A DNA stretch of 64,000 nucleotides. It comes from Nitrospira sp. MA-1. GTDB taxonomy: Bacteria; Nitrospirota; Nitrospiria; Nitrospirales; UBA8639. Within the stretch, counting starts at the first letter, position 1, and every line of letters begins with the position of its first letter. The stretch covers positions 1,302,001 through 1,366,000 of the forward strand of contig JAQJDB010000007.1 of NCBI GenBank assembly GCA_032139905.1, given 5' to 3'. The notes under the pieces were generated by a model. That model saw nothing but the letters and a program-made list of their open reading frames with translations. It ran no database searches and had not been told where the DNA came from. Below are positions 38,291 through 47,656 of the stretch, piece by piece. Position numbers and translations under genes: made by a program.

Positions 38291-38590
38291 CTAATAAATG
38301 ATGGGGGGGCGCTTTTCATTGATGACTAATTTCAATCGGCTTAATTGAAGGGGGCGCTCGGGATCGCGCGTATAGTGCGAGAAATCCTCTGACAACTCAA
38401 CCTTGCTGAGGGGGATGGAAAGGTGTTGTTTCATATGTGATACTTGAGTTTCAATCGAGAGATCAACCAATTGCTCGGTGCAGCCCGTGACTTCGGTGTT
38501 CAGATCCTGAGCATCCAAGAACTGGACTGTCACTCGCTCTTCCGGATTAAGCCACCGACTGATCTCGTTCTTTTTTTCATCGTTCGTCAT
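38291..38590 (-). CDS. Small hypothetical protein (DUF5335-like at best)
   Basis: About 99 residues, predominantly beta-strand and charged, with a C-terminal stretch SRLKLVINEKRPPIIY. AAAGGATCAAC before ATG 38590 decides the start over the longer frame to 38605. Codirectional with, and 37 bases after, the CBS-domain gene, so probably co-transcribed. A similarity in layout to DUF5335 proteins is an impression only. Confidence 0.55.
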   Translation of the reverse strand: MTNDEKKNEISRWLNPEERVTVQFLDAQDLNTEVTGCTEQLVDLSIETQVSHMKQHLSIPLSKVELSEDFSHYTRDPERPLQLSRLKLVINEKRPPIIY

Positions 38591-38626
38591 GTTGATCCTT
38601 TTCACGTGTTAACGGTTGTAATAGGA

Positions 38627-39046
38627 CTATTCCTCATCAATCCCTAAATCCACTCCAAGATACCCTCGTAGAAGGTCGTGCCGGGTATAGGTTTTCGTGA
38701 CCACTCCATTTTCTTCGACACAGAGATTCAGGAGTTTCTTCTCCTTCATGTTCCTGATTGCCTCTTTAATGGTCGTATCATTGTGGATGAGATAGGGCTC
38801 TGTTGACATCACCTGTTGAACGATGACGGTCCTGAGATCCTGCGAATGATCCAGGGCTTTCAATAGATCAAATTCACTGACAAAACCCAGATAGGCTCCG
38901 GTCTCATCTAAGACCGGCCCACCAGACAGTTGGGACGACAACAGGGCAATGGCCACTTCCATACATGTCGTTGTCGCGCCAAACCGTAAGGGATTTGTAT
39001 GGATGAGCTGACCAACAGTCGTGAAATGGGGTTGTGACTGATCCAT
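38627..39046 (-). CDS. CBS-domain-pair protein
   Basis: A 139-residue cytoplasmic protein consisting of two CBS motifs (about residues 10-65 and 80-130), the fold that senses adenine nucleotides. Seen: the first repeat with GGPVLDETGAYLGFVSEFDLL and the second with VMSTEPYLIHNDTTIKEAI. AAGGAGGAACC precedes the ATG. No catalytic domain is fused, so it is a stand-alone regulator or sensor. Confidence 0.85.
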   Translation of the reverse strand: MDQSQPHFTTVGQLIHTNPLRFGATTTCMEVAIALLSSQLSGGPVLDETGAYLGFVSEFDLLKALDHSQDLRTVIVQQVMSTEPYLIHNDTTIKEAIRNMKEKKLLNLCVEENGVVTKTYTRHDLLRGYLGVDLGIDEE

Positions 39047-39261
39047 GGTTCCTCCTTAAGCCCGTTAGAAATAAACACGAAAATTCTGGTGGTAGCCTAA
39101 TGACCTGTGACCCCAGCCCCAAAGACCAAGATGAAATGGGGCATTCGTCTCTCGTAGGAAAAGCCAAAACCTTATGGATATCCTACGACTTCCCGTAGAG
39201 GAATCACAATAAACCAGTCAACACAATCGACCTGGGAATTTTCTAATCCTCCTCCTGATTA

Positions 39262-39900
39262 TCAAGCATTCGGTGCCGTTTCGTGGATCATTGGGCCAGG
39301 GTCCTGTAGCAACATCTCTTCATTTTCGAACGTGGCATCAATCAGCATATTGTCCATATTGAAATGAAAAACGGCGGGCATTCTCACTGGAATATTCATG
39401 ACGGTATGTCGCGTATTTTCATCCACCTCGTAGGTTTGGTTAATCCCACTCTCTGTTTGAATCACGACCCACTTACAATTACCCATGAGGGGTTGCAGTA
39501 AATGGCCCTTAAGTGCCCTGCTTCCCTCTGGATAATCAGCTTTATGGAAATCAACATATTGGTTCTTGTCACTGATCACGATTGTGAGTTTGTCGCCTCG
39601 TTGCATCGACTGAAATCCTTTCTCCGCCTCAGCTCTTAAAGAGAGAAACAATGGCTCCGGGTGTCCAATAGTGACTTGGATGACATTCGACATGGCCTGT
39701 TGGACGGTACCCAGGATGATCTGCTCACGCGGTACCAACAGCTCCCGACCTATCTGTGCCTGTTGGCCAGTTTCGCCCAATGCCAGCGATGGTGGCATTA
39801 TGCTCAAAGCTAAGGCCAAAAATGCCATCAAGCTTAAGGCTAATGCTAAAAATGCAATGGGAAGAAATATACCAAGGGAAGTCCAGTCGATTTCACCCAT
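39262..39900 (-). CDS. Membrane-anchored protein of unknown function
   Basis: About 212 residues. A hydrophobic N-terminal region (residues 9-40) contains a duplicated FLALALS motif and probably anchors the protein; the rest is a soluble mixed domain. ATG 39900 is chosen because GGAAAGGA stands 6 bases before it; the frame is open to 39936. No family recognised. Confidence 0.55.
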   Translation of the reverse strand: MGEIDWTSLGIFLPIAFLALALSLMAFLALALSIMPPSLALGETGQQAQIGRELLVPREQIILGTVQQAMSNVIQVTIGHPEPLFLSLRAEAEKGFQSMQRGDKLTIVISDKNQYVDFHKADYPEGSRALKGHLLQPLMGNCKWVVIQTESGINQTYEVDENTRHTVMNIPVRMPAVFHFNMDNMLIDATFENEEMLLQDPGPMIHETAPNA

Positions 39901-40097
39901 GTTCATTCCTTTCCTAACGTTTATCCCTACGAACACGATCGGGGAAGAATACCTGTTTTTTGAATGTGGTCCCCCCTACCAGGACATAAGGAAATTTTCA
40001 TAAGCTTTGCTCTTGAGTGAGAGCTGATGGCATACCCTCGTGGCATCTCTTCTGGTGATTGGCATCTGCCATTCTTTTCTGCATAGGCACAAACCCT

Positions 40098-40598
40098 TCA
40101 CTCAACGCAGACCACTCTGATTTTCTTTAAGAAACTCAGCCTGGTCCGCCTGAGAGGAGCCCTCCCCACATGAATGGCATTGATAACCTTTTTGACTCCG
40201 GACACAGATTCAGCCGCTTTGCCCGCCGCAACTCTTTGCGGCTCCTTTTCAACTATTCCGGATAGGGTTACCATTCCATCCTTCGCCCGGACGTGCAATA
40301 AATCTTTCTGGAGCATGGCCACATCCCGCAAGCTGTTCCACAGTGCTTTCCGAAGGTTGCGATCCTTCGTAAGAGAAGCCATGCCGATCATCCGATTGCT
40401 GCTCGGCGTGCCCCTAGAGTCCGTGTCGTCATTGTCAGTTGTTAACCCGTTAGGCTTTACGGTCTTGTCCTCGCCGTAGAGTGGCTTTTTCTCTGGAGTC
40501 ACCTTCTCATTGATCAACCCCCATTCCATTCGTCCATCCGTCTGAATCCGTTCCTCGATACCCATTATAACGTTCCTGTCTTCCCAGTCGGCTCCCAT
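40098..40598 (-). CDS. BON-domain protein
   Basis: A 166-residue protein whose C-terminal part (about residues 80-150) fits a BON domain: the helix ALWNSLRDVAMLQ, the strand VRAKDGMVTLSGIVEKE, and VSGVKKVINAIHV. BON domains bind lipid or envelope surfaces and occur in OsmY-like stress proteins. No obvious signal peptide, so its location is uncertain. The start is uncertain between ATG 40598 and ATG 40565. Confidence 0.7.
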   Translation of the reverse strand: MGADWEDRNVIMGIEERIQTDGRMEWGLINEKVTPEKKPLYGEDKTVKPNGLTTDNDDTDSRGTPSSNRMIGMASLTKDRNLRKALWNSLRDVAMLQKDLLHVRAKDGMVTLSGIVEKEPQRVAAGKAAESVSGVKKVINAIHVGRAPLRRTRLSFLKKIRVVCVE

Positions 40599-40677
40599 CG
40601 CTTCCTGGCTCTGTCCCTCATGATGCTGGGTGGTGTTCCGCCATCATGACTAGTGAGTTCCAGCGATGAACATGTGT

Positions 40678-41973
40678 TTACCAGGACAATTCCTGGAGAA
40701 CCTGTTGGACATCAGTCTTTACTTTTGCGTACCGAATCATGTTGGATTGTTGGTCATTCATGGGTTCTTTCTGGATGAGGTCGCTCTGTTGTTGAATGGC
40801 TTGAATATCCCCCTTTAACCAGCCATCGGCCAACTTCTCCGATGCCATCAGATGCACCTGTACCTTTTCAATGGCCGCCTGAGCTTTCTGGTCTTCATGG
40901 GTAATGAATTCGAAAATTTCCGTATAGGTCAAATGAAATGTTGCATCCGTAAGGTCCAGCTTGAGTTTCATCATACTTTGGGGGGACAGGTTGGTCGTGT
41001 TGTGTTTCCGTAAGATTTGCCATTCCACCACCGCTTGGGCAGCTTGACCTGCTGTTGGTGCCGTGGTCTTTAGCCAGAGGCTTGGCAAGGCGGGTAGACC
41101 TGCCAATCCTTTCTTCCCGGATTCTTGAAGCAAGGTACCGATCTTTCCTGTCATCAGCGTTGCCTCGGATGTGACTTCCCCCTCCGGTTTGAGCCTGTGG
41201 CGCGTTAACCAGACCCCCGCTTGCTTAAGGTCGGCTTTCTCGGCTGCAATCTTTCCGGTCGAAAACGTTTCCATGTGACGCCAACGGCTTTTCCGGGCTT
41301 GGTCCATTGGAACGACATCCACGCGTAAGGATTTAAACTCAATCCCCGCCTCAGCCTTTTCAAGGACGGCATCCGCTTGCCTGATTTTGTTGTGCCGTAA
41401 CAACTCCTGGGCTCGGGCTATATGATGATCTGTGACCGTCAACGGTAGAACCTCTTCCGTATACACCAGAGCCTTGTATAGATCCTCAAGATGTGTTTTA
41501 GCCGACACCTTGTCTTTGTTGCGGAGACTTCCTTGCGCGGCGATAAGGTGGGCCTTCGCTTCTACCATTGGAACAAAATATTCGAGGTTCGTGAGGGCCA
41601 GATCAAGGGGAATGAGGTCCAGGGTGCTTTGACTACTGGATTCATAGGCCAAATTTTTCTTTACCTCCCAAAGTTGTTTCTTGACCTGGGTCGTGAGTCC
41701 CGCGTATTTGGTGAAGGCAATCAGGGTTCTGGCATGATGGAGGTCGTTGGTGGTATGGGCGAAGGTTTTATCGTGGAGTGATCCGCGAGCCTGTGCAATC
41801 GCGCACAGCACCTTCGCTGCGATCGAAGGCGGCATCCTGGCAGGTTGGAGACAAAGAATTTTGTCTTCCGAGTTATGCAGGTCCTGGATGTGTCCATCCC
41901 ATCCCCAAGTCGGACTAAAGGACATCGTGAACAATATACCAGTGAGGGTAACTTGAGAGAGTAGCTTTTTCAT
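40678..41973 (-). CDS. Secreted helical protein, YfdX-like
   Basis: About 431 residues with a signal peptide (LLSQVTLTGILFTMSFSP, cleavage near WGWDG). The mature part is helical with repeated segments such as AKAHLIAAQGSLRNKDK and RAQELLRHNKIRQADAVLEKAE, which recall the YfdX family and may represent two such domains. AAGGAGGCAGAAT before ATG 41973 fixes the start; the frame is open for another 107 codons without meaning. Periplasmic stress role is a guess based on the family's link to acid and multidrug regulons. Confidence 0.6.
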   Translation of the reverse strand: MKKLLSQVTLTGILFTMSFSPTWGWDGHIQDLHNSEDKILCLQPARMPPSIAAKVLCAIAQARGSLHDKTFAHTTNDLHHARTLIAFTKYAGLTTQVKKQLWEVKKNLAYESSSQSTLDLIPLDLALTNLEYFVPMVEAKAHLIAAQGSLRNKDKVSAKTHLEDLYKALVYTEEVLPLTVTDHHIARAQELLRHNKIRQADAVLEKAEAGIEFKSLRVDVVPMDQARKSRWRHMETFSTGKIAAEKADLKQAGVWLTRHRLKPEGEVTSEATLMTGKIGTLLQESGKKGLAGLPALPSLWLKTTAPTAGQAAQAVVEWQILRKHNTTNLSPQSMMKLKLDLTDATFHLTYTEIFEFITHEDQKAQAAIEKVQVHLMASEKLADGWLKGDIQAIQQQSDLIQKEPMNDQQSNMIRYAKVKTDVQQVLQELSW

Positions 41974-43110
41974 ATTCTGCCTCCTTCGTAAATGCAGGAT
42001 TCTTTTAAACCCTCGGACGGAACTTTCTTGTTCCCCTAATCTCAGGTATCTCTTTTTGCCATTGTGATTCATCATGATTTGTCTTAATGTAAAACGTAAT
42101 TTCAACAATGAATTTCCCTGAACAATCAGAGGACTTGTCGGTCCATCGTTTAAGGTTTTCACACCCTGGCGGTTCTTCCTTCTTCCTAAATCAGGCTTCA
42201 ATGACGCCATTTTGTCTGGATGGGCGATTGTCTGAGCAATCTTGCCGAATTTGGTTCGCACGCACACATTCTCTACCTCGCGCTCAGTGTTCATGACGGA
42301 ATTTCATTAGAAAAAAGACCTCTTTATGTATGAAGACATGCGATGATATGAACCAATTTCCGGCGGTTTTCGTCCCCACCTTTATCCTGTTTTACAAAGA
42401 TATGATTCCGGTTTGTTTGGGCATTTTTTTCTTTGTTTCAACCGGCCCGTTCAACGCGATCCCGAGGATATTGTTGAGCGGTTTTTCGCCACATTCAGAT
42501 GATTCCGGAGCATCGTCGTACCCTTCTGTTATAGAAATAGTATGCTAAGGAATAGGAAAGTTTTCTTCTTTGTTAACCTTCATGCTTAATTGAATACCGC
42601 ATAAGGCATGCCAAAAAGATACATTCTCAATCATCTCGCAGTGCTCCTCTGAAAAGATGAATGGTTTCAGGATCTACACAGACAGGAGGTCATTGTGCAT
42701 CCTTCATGGTGTAACCTTCATGGAAAATAAAAGATAATCTTTTCAATATAAAACAGATTGGTTGGTTCATCCTTTGTGAAGCGAGAAGTAATGAATGGGT
42801 TACACGACGTACGCTTATTTGAGTTTGAAAAATCATCGAAGGCATTCTCTTTAGCCAGCATGGGATGCGCGAAAATGCACTTTAACCACGGAGCGAAATA
42901 GCTCAATTTCAGGAATTGTAATCTTGTTTGATTTGGAATTAGATTTGAATGTGACCGGCCACTTGAGGCCTGGTCATCGCAGATGAAAAACGCTAAGAAT
43001 GGTGAAGGGGAGGCTGGTTTCTATATTTATGGGTTTTTCCGGATTGCAGAACTTGGAGGAAATGGCTGAAAGCGTGGGTTGTGTGAGGAGTTTTTTCGAG
43101 GCGTCTCTTC
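41974..43110. other. Long AT-rich gene-free stretch
   Basis: No credible gene on either strand; frames at 42330-42548 (+) and 42718-42906 (-) lack ribosome sites and family features. I see no repeat, RNA gene or clear terminator. Confidence 0.4.
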
Positions 43111-44523
43111 CTAACCTATCGCCACTTTGGCTTGAGGAAAACGATAAAGCATGCGGATAGGTGGTGTGAGGGAAACGAGCCCGACCAGGAGGGGTCCGAA
43201 TCTTCCAAGGAGCATGCTACATAGAATAATGACTTTTCCGAAATCCGTTAAGTTTGCCGAGAGACTGAGCACGCCTCCGTTTCCGACGGAAAACCCAACC
43301 GTTCCCAATGCGGAGGCCACTTCAAACATCAGAGCCAAAAAAGGTTTATTTTCAATAAAGGCGAGAAAAAACGTTAATGTGGTGACGGCTCCAATGGCCA
43401 GGAACATGATAGCCAGAGCTTGTAGGACGAGATGGGAAGGCATCCGCCGGTAATGAAACTCCACATCCAGTCGTTTTCGGAATACGGCCCAGACCGATAA
43501 ACACACAATGCCGAATGTGGTGGTTTTAATTCCTCCAGCGGTTCCTCCTGGTGATCCCCCGATGATCATCAGCAAAATCAACATATACAATGTGCTGGGG
43601 CGGAGGAGGCTCAGATCCAGCGTATTGAATCCTGCAGTCCGGGCCGCTCCCGAGTGAAAGGCGGCAACCATGGCTCCGGCTGAGGGAGTTTGTGAGCCAA
43701 GCGTCGCAGGACTATTCATTTCCAATAGGAAAAATCCTATCGTACCAATCACCCATAAACCTATCGAAATGAGTAAGGCCAGTCTTGTATGGGTTTGAAT
43801 CCGAAACCGCTTTTTCTGGTAAAATTCCAAGAGGTCGCGGAAGACAATAAACCCGATGCCGCCTAGTACCAGAAGGAGGGTGATGGAGGCATTCACGATG
43901 AAATCGCCACCATAGGGGATCAGGTTTCGAGAAAATGTCGAAAACCCTGCATTGTTAAAGGCAGAAATGGCGTGAAAAATACCATGCCCCAATGCGTCTA
44001 ATACGGGCATGTCCTGGGAAAACCGTGCGGCGAGTATCAAGGCCCCCACCCCCTCAAGAGTAAAGGTAATGATCAGAATTGTTTTCACAAAACGAATCAA
44101 TCCAGCCAAATCCAATGAACTGAACGCCTCGGCCACCATCATGCGGTTTCGTAATCCAATGCGTTGGCCCACGGCGATGAGAAGGAGCGTCGCGAGCATT
44201 GCATACCCTAACCCGCCTAATTGGATGAGTGTCAGAATGACGATCTTTCCGAATAAGGTGAAATCTTTTTCCGTGTCCGCCACAATTAGGCCCGTCACGG
44301 TGACGGCTGAGGTTGCGGTAAAGAGGGCGTTGAGAAAACTTAATGGCTTGCCGGGAGTCGTGGCCAATGGGGTTTTCAACAAGAAGGTTCCTGCGACGAT
44401 GAGTCCCATGGCGCCCAGCGTGACGAGTTGGCCGGCTGAGAGGTGGTGGTGGGGAAAAAACCGCCGAATTATGGTGCTCGGAATCCAAGAGCTTCGAGGA
44501 GTTGGAAGTGGCAATGGAGGCAT
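43111..44523 (-). CDS. Potassium uptake transporter, membrane subunit (KtrB/TrkH family)
   Basis: Inner-membrane K+ transporter of 470 residues with four M1-P-M2 repeats. The selectivity-filter loops can be seen in order: SAVTVTGL, FNNAGFS, RTAGFNT and GTVGFSVG, each with the key glycine. The length and the absence of the extra N-terminal helices of TrkH favour KtrB. The regulatory partner (KtrA/TrkA) is not adjacent. Its position among osmotic-stress genes fits turgor control. Confidence 0.9.
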   Translation of the reverse strand: MPPLPLPTPRSSWIPSTIIRRFFPHHHLSAGQLVTLGAMGLIVAGTFLLKTPLATTPGKPLSFLNALFTATSAVTVTGLIVADTEKDFTLFGKIVILTLIQLGGLGYAMLATLLLIAVGQRIGLRNRMMVAEAFSSLDLAGLIRFVKTILIITFTLEGVGALILAARFSQDMPVLDALGHGIFHAISAFNNAGFSTFSRNLIPYGGDFIVNASITLLLVLGGIGFIVFRDLLEFYQKKRFRIQTHTRLALLISIGLWVIGTIGFFLLEMNSPATLGSQTPSAGAMVAAFHSGAARTAGFNTLDLSLLRPSTLYMLILLMIIGGSPGGTAGGIKTTTFGIVCLSVWAVFRKRLDVEFHYRRMPSHLVLQALAIMFLAIGAVTTLTFFLAFIENKPFLALMFEVASALGTVGFSVGNGGVLSLSANLTDFGKVIILCSMLLGRFGPLLVGLVSLTPPIRMLYRFPQAKVAIG

Positions 44524-44750
44524 TATGGAAGCCAGGGAAGTGGATTTAATTCACTGGAGGCGGGGGTAAAAAACCGTGGGAAAACTCAGGCCGCGAATCT
44601 AGAGTGAAATTGTGCGAATGGGCTCCTCCGCAGGTTGTCTTCATGGGCGACATGATTTCCAGGGGGAAACAAGGGGAGAAGAGCATATTGCAAGAAAACC
44701 AGTGGGCAATCTTGTCCGAGGTGTAGTTTTTCTGTCAAGAGGGGCAAGCA

Positions 44751-45146
44751 TCAGGCGGCCTGAGGAAAAATTCCTTGCTCAAGAAGTTGGAGGAGGTCAC
44801 TGTGATGATAGGGCTTGGGCAGGACCGCGAACGCTCCTTCACTCAGGACCTGATGTCGGAACTCATCGGACCAGGTTGCGGTAATCAGAATGAACGGAAT
44901 GGCCCGGTTCATAAAATTTAGTCGAAGTTCTTGAAGAAGTTGCAGCCCATTCATTCCTGGCATCAGGTCGTCAGACAAAATCGGGCCGATGGAGGGGTGT
45001 TGCTGAATCAAGGAGAGGGCCTCCATCCCATTCCCTGCTTCCAGACATGTGTACCCATTGATTTCAAGCCTGAGTTTCAGCAGCCATCTGGGGTCTGGTT
45101 GATTCTCAACGAGGATAATCGTCCGATGTTTAGAAAAAGAAGGCAA
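44751..45146 (-). CDS. Stand-alone response-regulator receiver protein
   Basis: A 131-residue receiver domain with no output domain. The phosphorylation Asp is in ILSDDLMPGMNG, the Thr in FILITATWS and the Lys in VLPKPYH. The acidic pair that binds Mg2+ at strand 1 reads EN (VENQPD) rather than DD, so phosphorylation may be altered. No kinase is nearby. Starts at ATG 45146. Confidence 0.85.
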   Translation of the reverse strand: MPSFSKHRTIILVENQPDPRWLLKLRLEINGYTCLEAGNGMEALSLIQQHPSIGPILSDDLMPGMNGLQLLQELRLNFMNRAIPFILITATWSDEFRHQVLSEGAFAVLPKPYHHSDLLQLLEQGIFPQAA

Positions 45147-45527
45147 TGAGTCTTATACAAGGATATCCATATCCTGGGAGAACTCCATGTGTAGGACAAC
45201 ATATCTGCAAGGGATATTCCAGAATGCTCTTCAGAGCCTATTGTCATATGGGCTAGAGGGCATCCCTTTATCAATCGGTTTTTACAGATATATTTAGAAT
45301 TGCCGGAAAAAGATTCGGGGAAGAACATGTGAGGGCCTCAGAAAAGGAGAAATATTGTCTCTATCGGAGACAATCTGTTTTTTTCTGGTGGACAGGTCTC
45401 GCTGGAGGTTCCTACGCGAAAGGAATTACATCCTGAATGGTTAGCGAACAGATGGAAATTGAGGCCCCTGCCGATGTCTGGCAGGGGCCGATTCCCCGAA
45501 CGGGGAAAAATCGTGGACAGGTTCACC
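45147..45527. other. Intergenic region between the receiver gene and glgE
   Basis: No gene. It contains the terminator-like hairpin listed at 45463-45489 and the promoter side of the receiver gene. Confidence 0.4.
45463..45489 (-). terminator. Terminator-like hairpin after glgE
   Basis: A perfect 10-bp stem GGCCCCTGCC / GGCAGGGGCC with a 7-base loop, 39 bases beyond the glgE stop. The following sequence on the minus strand (TCAATTT) is only weakly T-rich, so termination strength is uncertain. Confidence 0.6.
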
Positions 45528-47516
45528 TTACATGAAGTAGTCGAATTCGCTTTCACGACGGGTCCGGCGGCGGAGCGCGAAAATAGCGGCTGGTTCGTCG
45601 TGAGGATCCAATCGAATGGTGTAGTCACCCCCCACGACTTGATGGCGGTAATCTTGGATGAGTTCATGCAGTTGATACGTGTCCTGTTCACCAATGCCGC
45701 ATTCGTCAATCGGAATATGCAGACGAGCCTCGTGTACCGTATAGGGATCCATATTGACCGCAAACAACAGGATGTCTGTCTTGTCCGCATTCATTTTCCC
45801 ATAAAACAAAATATGGTCGTTGTCGGATTGGTAAAATTCCAAGTTGGTAAAGGTGTGCAGGGCAGGGTGATCCCGTCGGATCTGGTTAATGCGGGTGATA
45901 TAGTCACGGATGTTTCCGGGACGATCCCAATCCCAATGCCGGATTTCATATTTTTCCGAATCCTGATATTCCTCGGTTCCGGGAATTGCTTTATTCTCAC
46001 ACAGTTCATAACTATTGTAGATCCCGTAGGTGGGGGAAAGCGTGGCGGCCAGCACGAGCCGGAATTTAAAGGCCGGTCGACCTCCCTGTTGGAGAATTTC
46101 CGGAAGGATGTCCGGTGTATTGGCGAAAAAGTTCGGTCGGAAATACTCCTGCATTTGAGTTCGGGTTAATTCGGTCAGGTATTCGGTCATTTCTCCTTTT
46201 GAATTTCGCCAGGTAAAATACGTGTATGACTGGGTGTAACCGGCTTTCGCCAGGACCCGCATCATTTTAGGCCGGGTGAAGGCTTCCGCCAGAAACAACA
46301 CATCAGGATGTTCCAACTGGATTTCCCGAATGAGCCATTCCCAAAAGATGACGGGTTTGGTGTGGGGATTATCCACTCGAAAAATCTTGACTCCATGCTC
46401 AATCCAAAAAAGGAGAATCCGCTTCATTTCCTGCCAGATGCCCTGCCAAGCTTCGGTATAGAAATCAAACCCGTAAATGTCTTCATATTTTTTGGGAGGG
46501 TTCTCCGAAAATTTAATGGTCCCGTCCGGTCGTTGCTTGAACCATTCCGGATGTTGTGTGACGTAGGGATGATCCGGGGTGGCATTGATGGCGAAATCTA
46601 TGGCGACTTCCATCCCGTGGCTCCTGACGGCTTGCTGGAAATGGTCAAAATCTTTCATTGTCCCGAGAGCCGGCTCGACGGCATCATGCCCGCCATGTCG
46701 ACTCCCGATGGCCCAGGGACTACCCGGTTCGCCAGGTTTGGCCTTCAAGCTATTGTTGCGGCCCTTCCGATTAGTTTCTCCGATGGGATGAATCGGCGTG
46801 AGATAGAGCACATCGAATCCCATATCCCGGATAGCCGGTAGGCGTTGTTCGCAATCCTTGAAGGTTCCCCCTTTCCCGGCCTCGGTTCCTTCTGACCGGG
46901 GAAAGATTTCATACCAGGCGCCATATCGGGCGCGCTCACGGTCGACGATCACTTCTAATTCCCTCTCATAGGTGGACCAGGCAGCCCGCTGTTCGTGCCG
47001 GTCGACGAGTGTGGCTACAATGGGATCCAGGGCGATTGCAATCCGGGTTTCCTGGTCCGGAGCAGACTTCCATTTTTCCAACCAAACTTTCAGCGCGGAT
47101 TTATCGGGACCTTTGGCTCTAGTCATGGCCTCTTTGACTTGCGCCTCTCCTTCCAATAATTCACTGGACAGGTCCGGAAGCACCCCGTGTTTCTTGGTCA
47201 GTTCAATCCGCCAGGTCTCAAAACTTTTGACATAGGCTCCCACGGAATAGAGATATCGGGTATTTTCTGAGAGGAGAAATGATCCAGCCCACCGGTCATT
47301 ATCGACATGATGCATAGGGCTTTCCGACCATTCCTTCTGCCCCAGCAATTTGTAACGAAGGACGGCTCCGATGGTGTCGTGTCCTTCCTTGAAAACGTCA
47401 GCCGTGACTTCCAGGATCTCCCCGACGATCCGTTTGACCGGATAGCGTCCCGCATCCAGTTCCGGCTCGACATGTTCAATGATCAGGGTTTGTAACGATT
47501 TAGGCATGTTGGACAT
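45528..47516 (-). CDS. glgE: Alpha-1,4-glucan:maltose-1-phosphate maltosyltransferase
   Basis: Extends linear alpha-glucans with maltose-1-phosphate (GH13_3), about 662 residues. An N-terminal beta-sandwich domain is followed by the (beta/alpha)8 domain from about residue 198 (YGAWYEIFPRS). The nucleophile Asp is near residue 382 in FRVDNPHTKP and the acid Glu near 411 in FLAEAFTRP. AAGGAGTGCTC precedes ATG 47516, two codons inside the longest frame. Downstream of treS-maltokinase on the same strand, which supplies its substrate, so the two form the GlgE pathway. Confidence 0.95.
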   Translation of the reverse strand: MSNMPKSLQTLIIEHVEPELDAGRYPVKRIVGEILEVTADVFKEGHDTIGAVLRYKLLGQKEWSESPMHHVDNDRWAGSFLLSENTRYLYSVGAYVKSFETWRIELTKKHGVLPDLSSELLEGEAQVKEAMTRAKGPDKSALKVWLEKWKSAPDQETRIAIALDPIVATLVDRHEQRAAWSTYERELEVIVDRERARYGAWYEIFPRSEGTEAGKGGTFKDCEQRLPAIRDMGFDVLYLTPIHPIGETNRKGRNNSLKAKPGEPGSPWAIGSRHGGHDAVEPALGTMKDFDHFQQAVRSHGMEVAIDFAINATPDHPYVTQHPEWFKQRPDGTIKFSENPPKKYEDIYGFDFYTEAWQGIWQEMKRILLFWIEHGVKIFRVDNPHTKPVIFWEWLIREIQLEHPDVLFLAEAFTRPKMMRVLAKAGYTQSYTYFTWRNSKGEMTEYLTELTRTQMQEYFRPNFFANTPDILPEILQQGGRPAFKFRLVLAATLSPTYGIYNSYELCENKAIPGTEEYQDSEKYEIRHWDWDRPGNIRDYITRINQIRRDHPALHTFTNLEFYQSDNDHILFYGKMNADKTDILLFAVNMDPYTVHEARLHIPIDECGIGEQDTYQLHELIQDYRHQVVGGDYTIRLDPHDEPAAIFALRRRTRRESEFDYFM

Positions 47517-47656
47517 GAGCACTCCTTGGTGATTGGCTTTTTGACTACTCGTGAAGAGGAAGGTGTGAGTTTGTCCTCCGCCAGGAAAATCTGATGTATT
47601 TAAACCCTTGCCGGGTGTCAGCCGGACGTCCGGTTTAAGCCACCGTTTCCGGAATA

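Noticed and set aside
42234-42249. TGAGCAATCTTGCCGA resembles the operator
   Set aside because: No -10 at the fixed distance, the right half-site is poor and it lies far from the cluster; probably chance.
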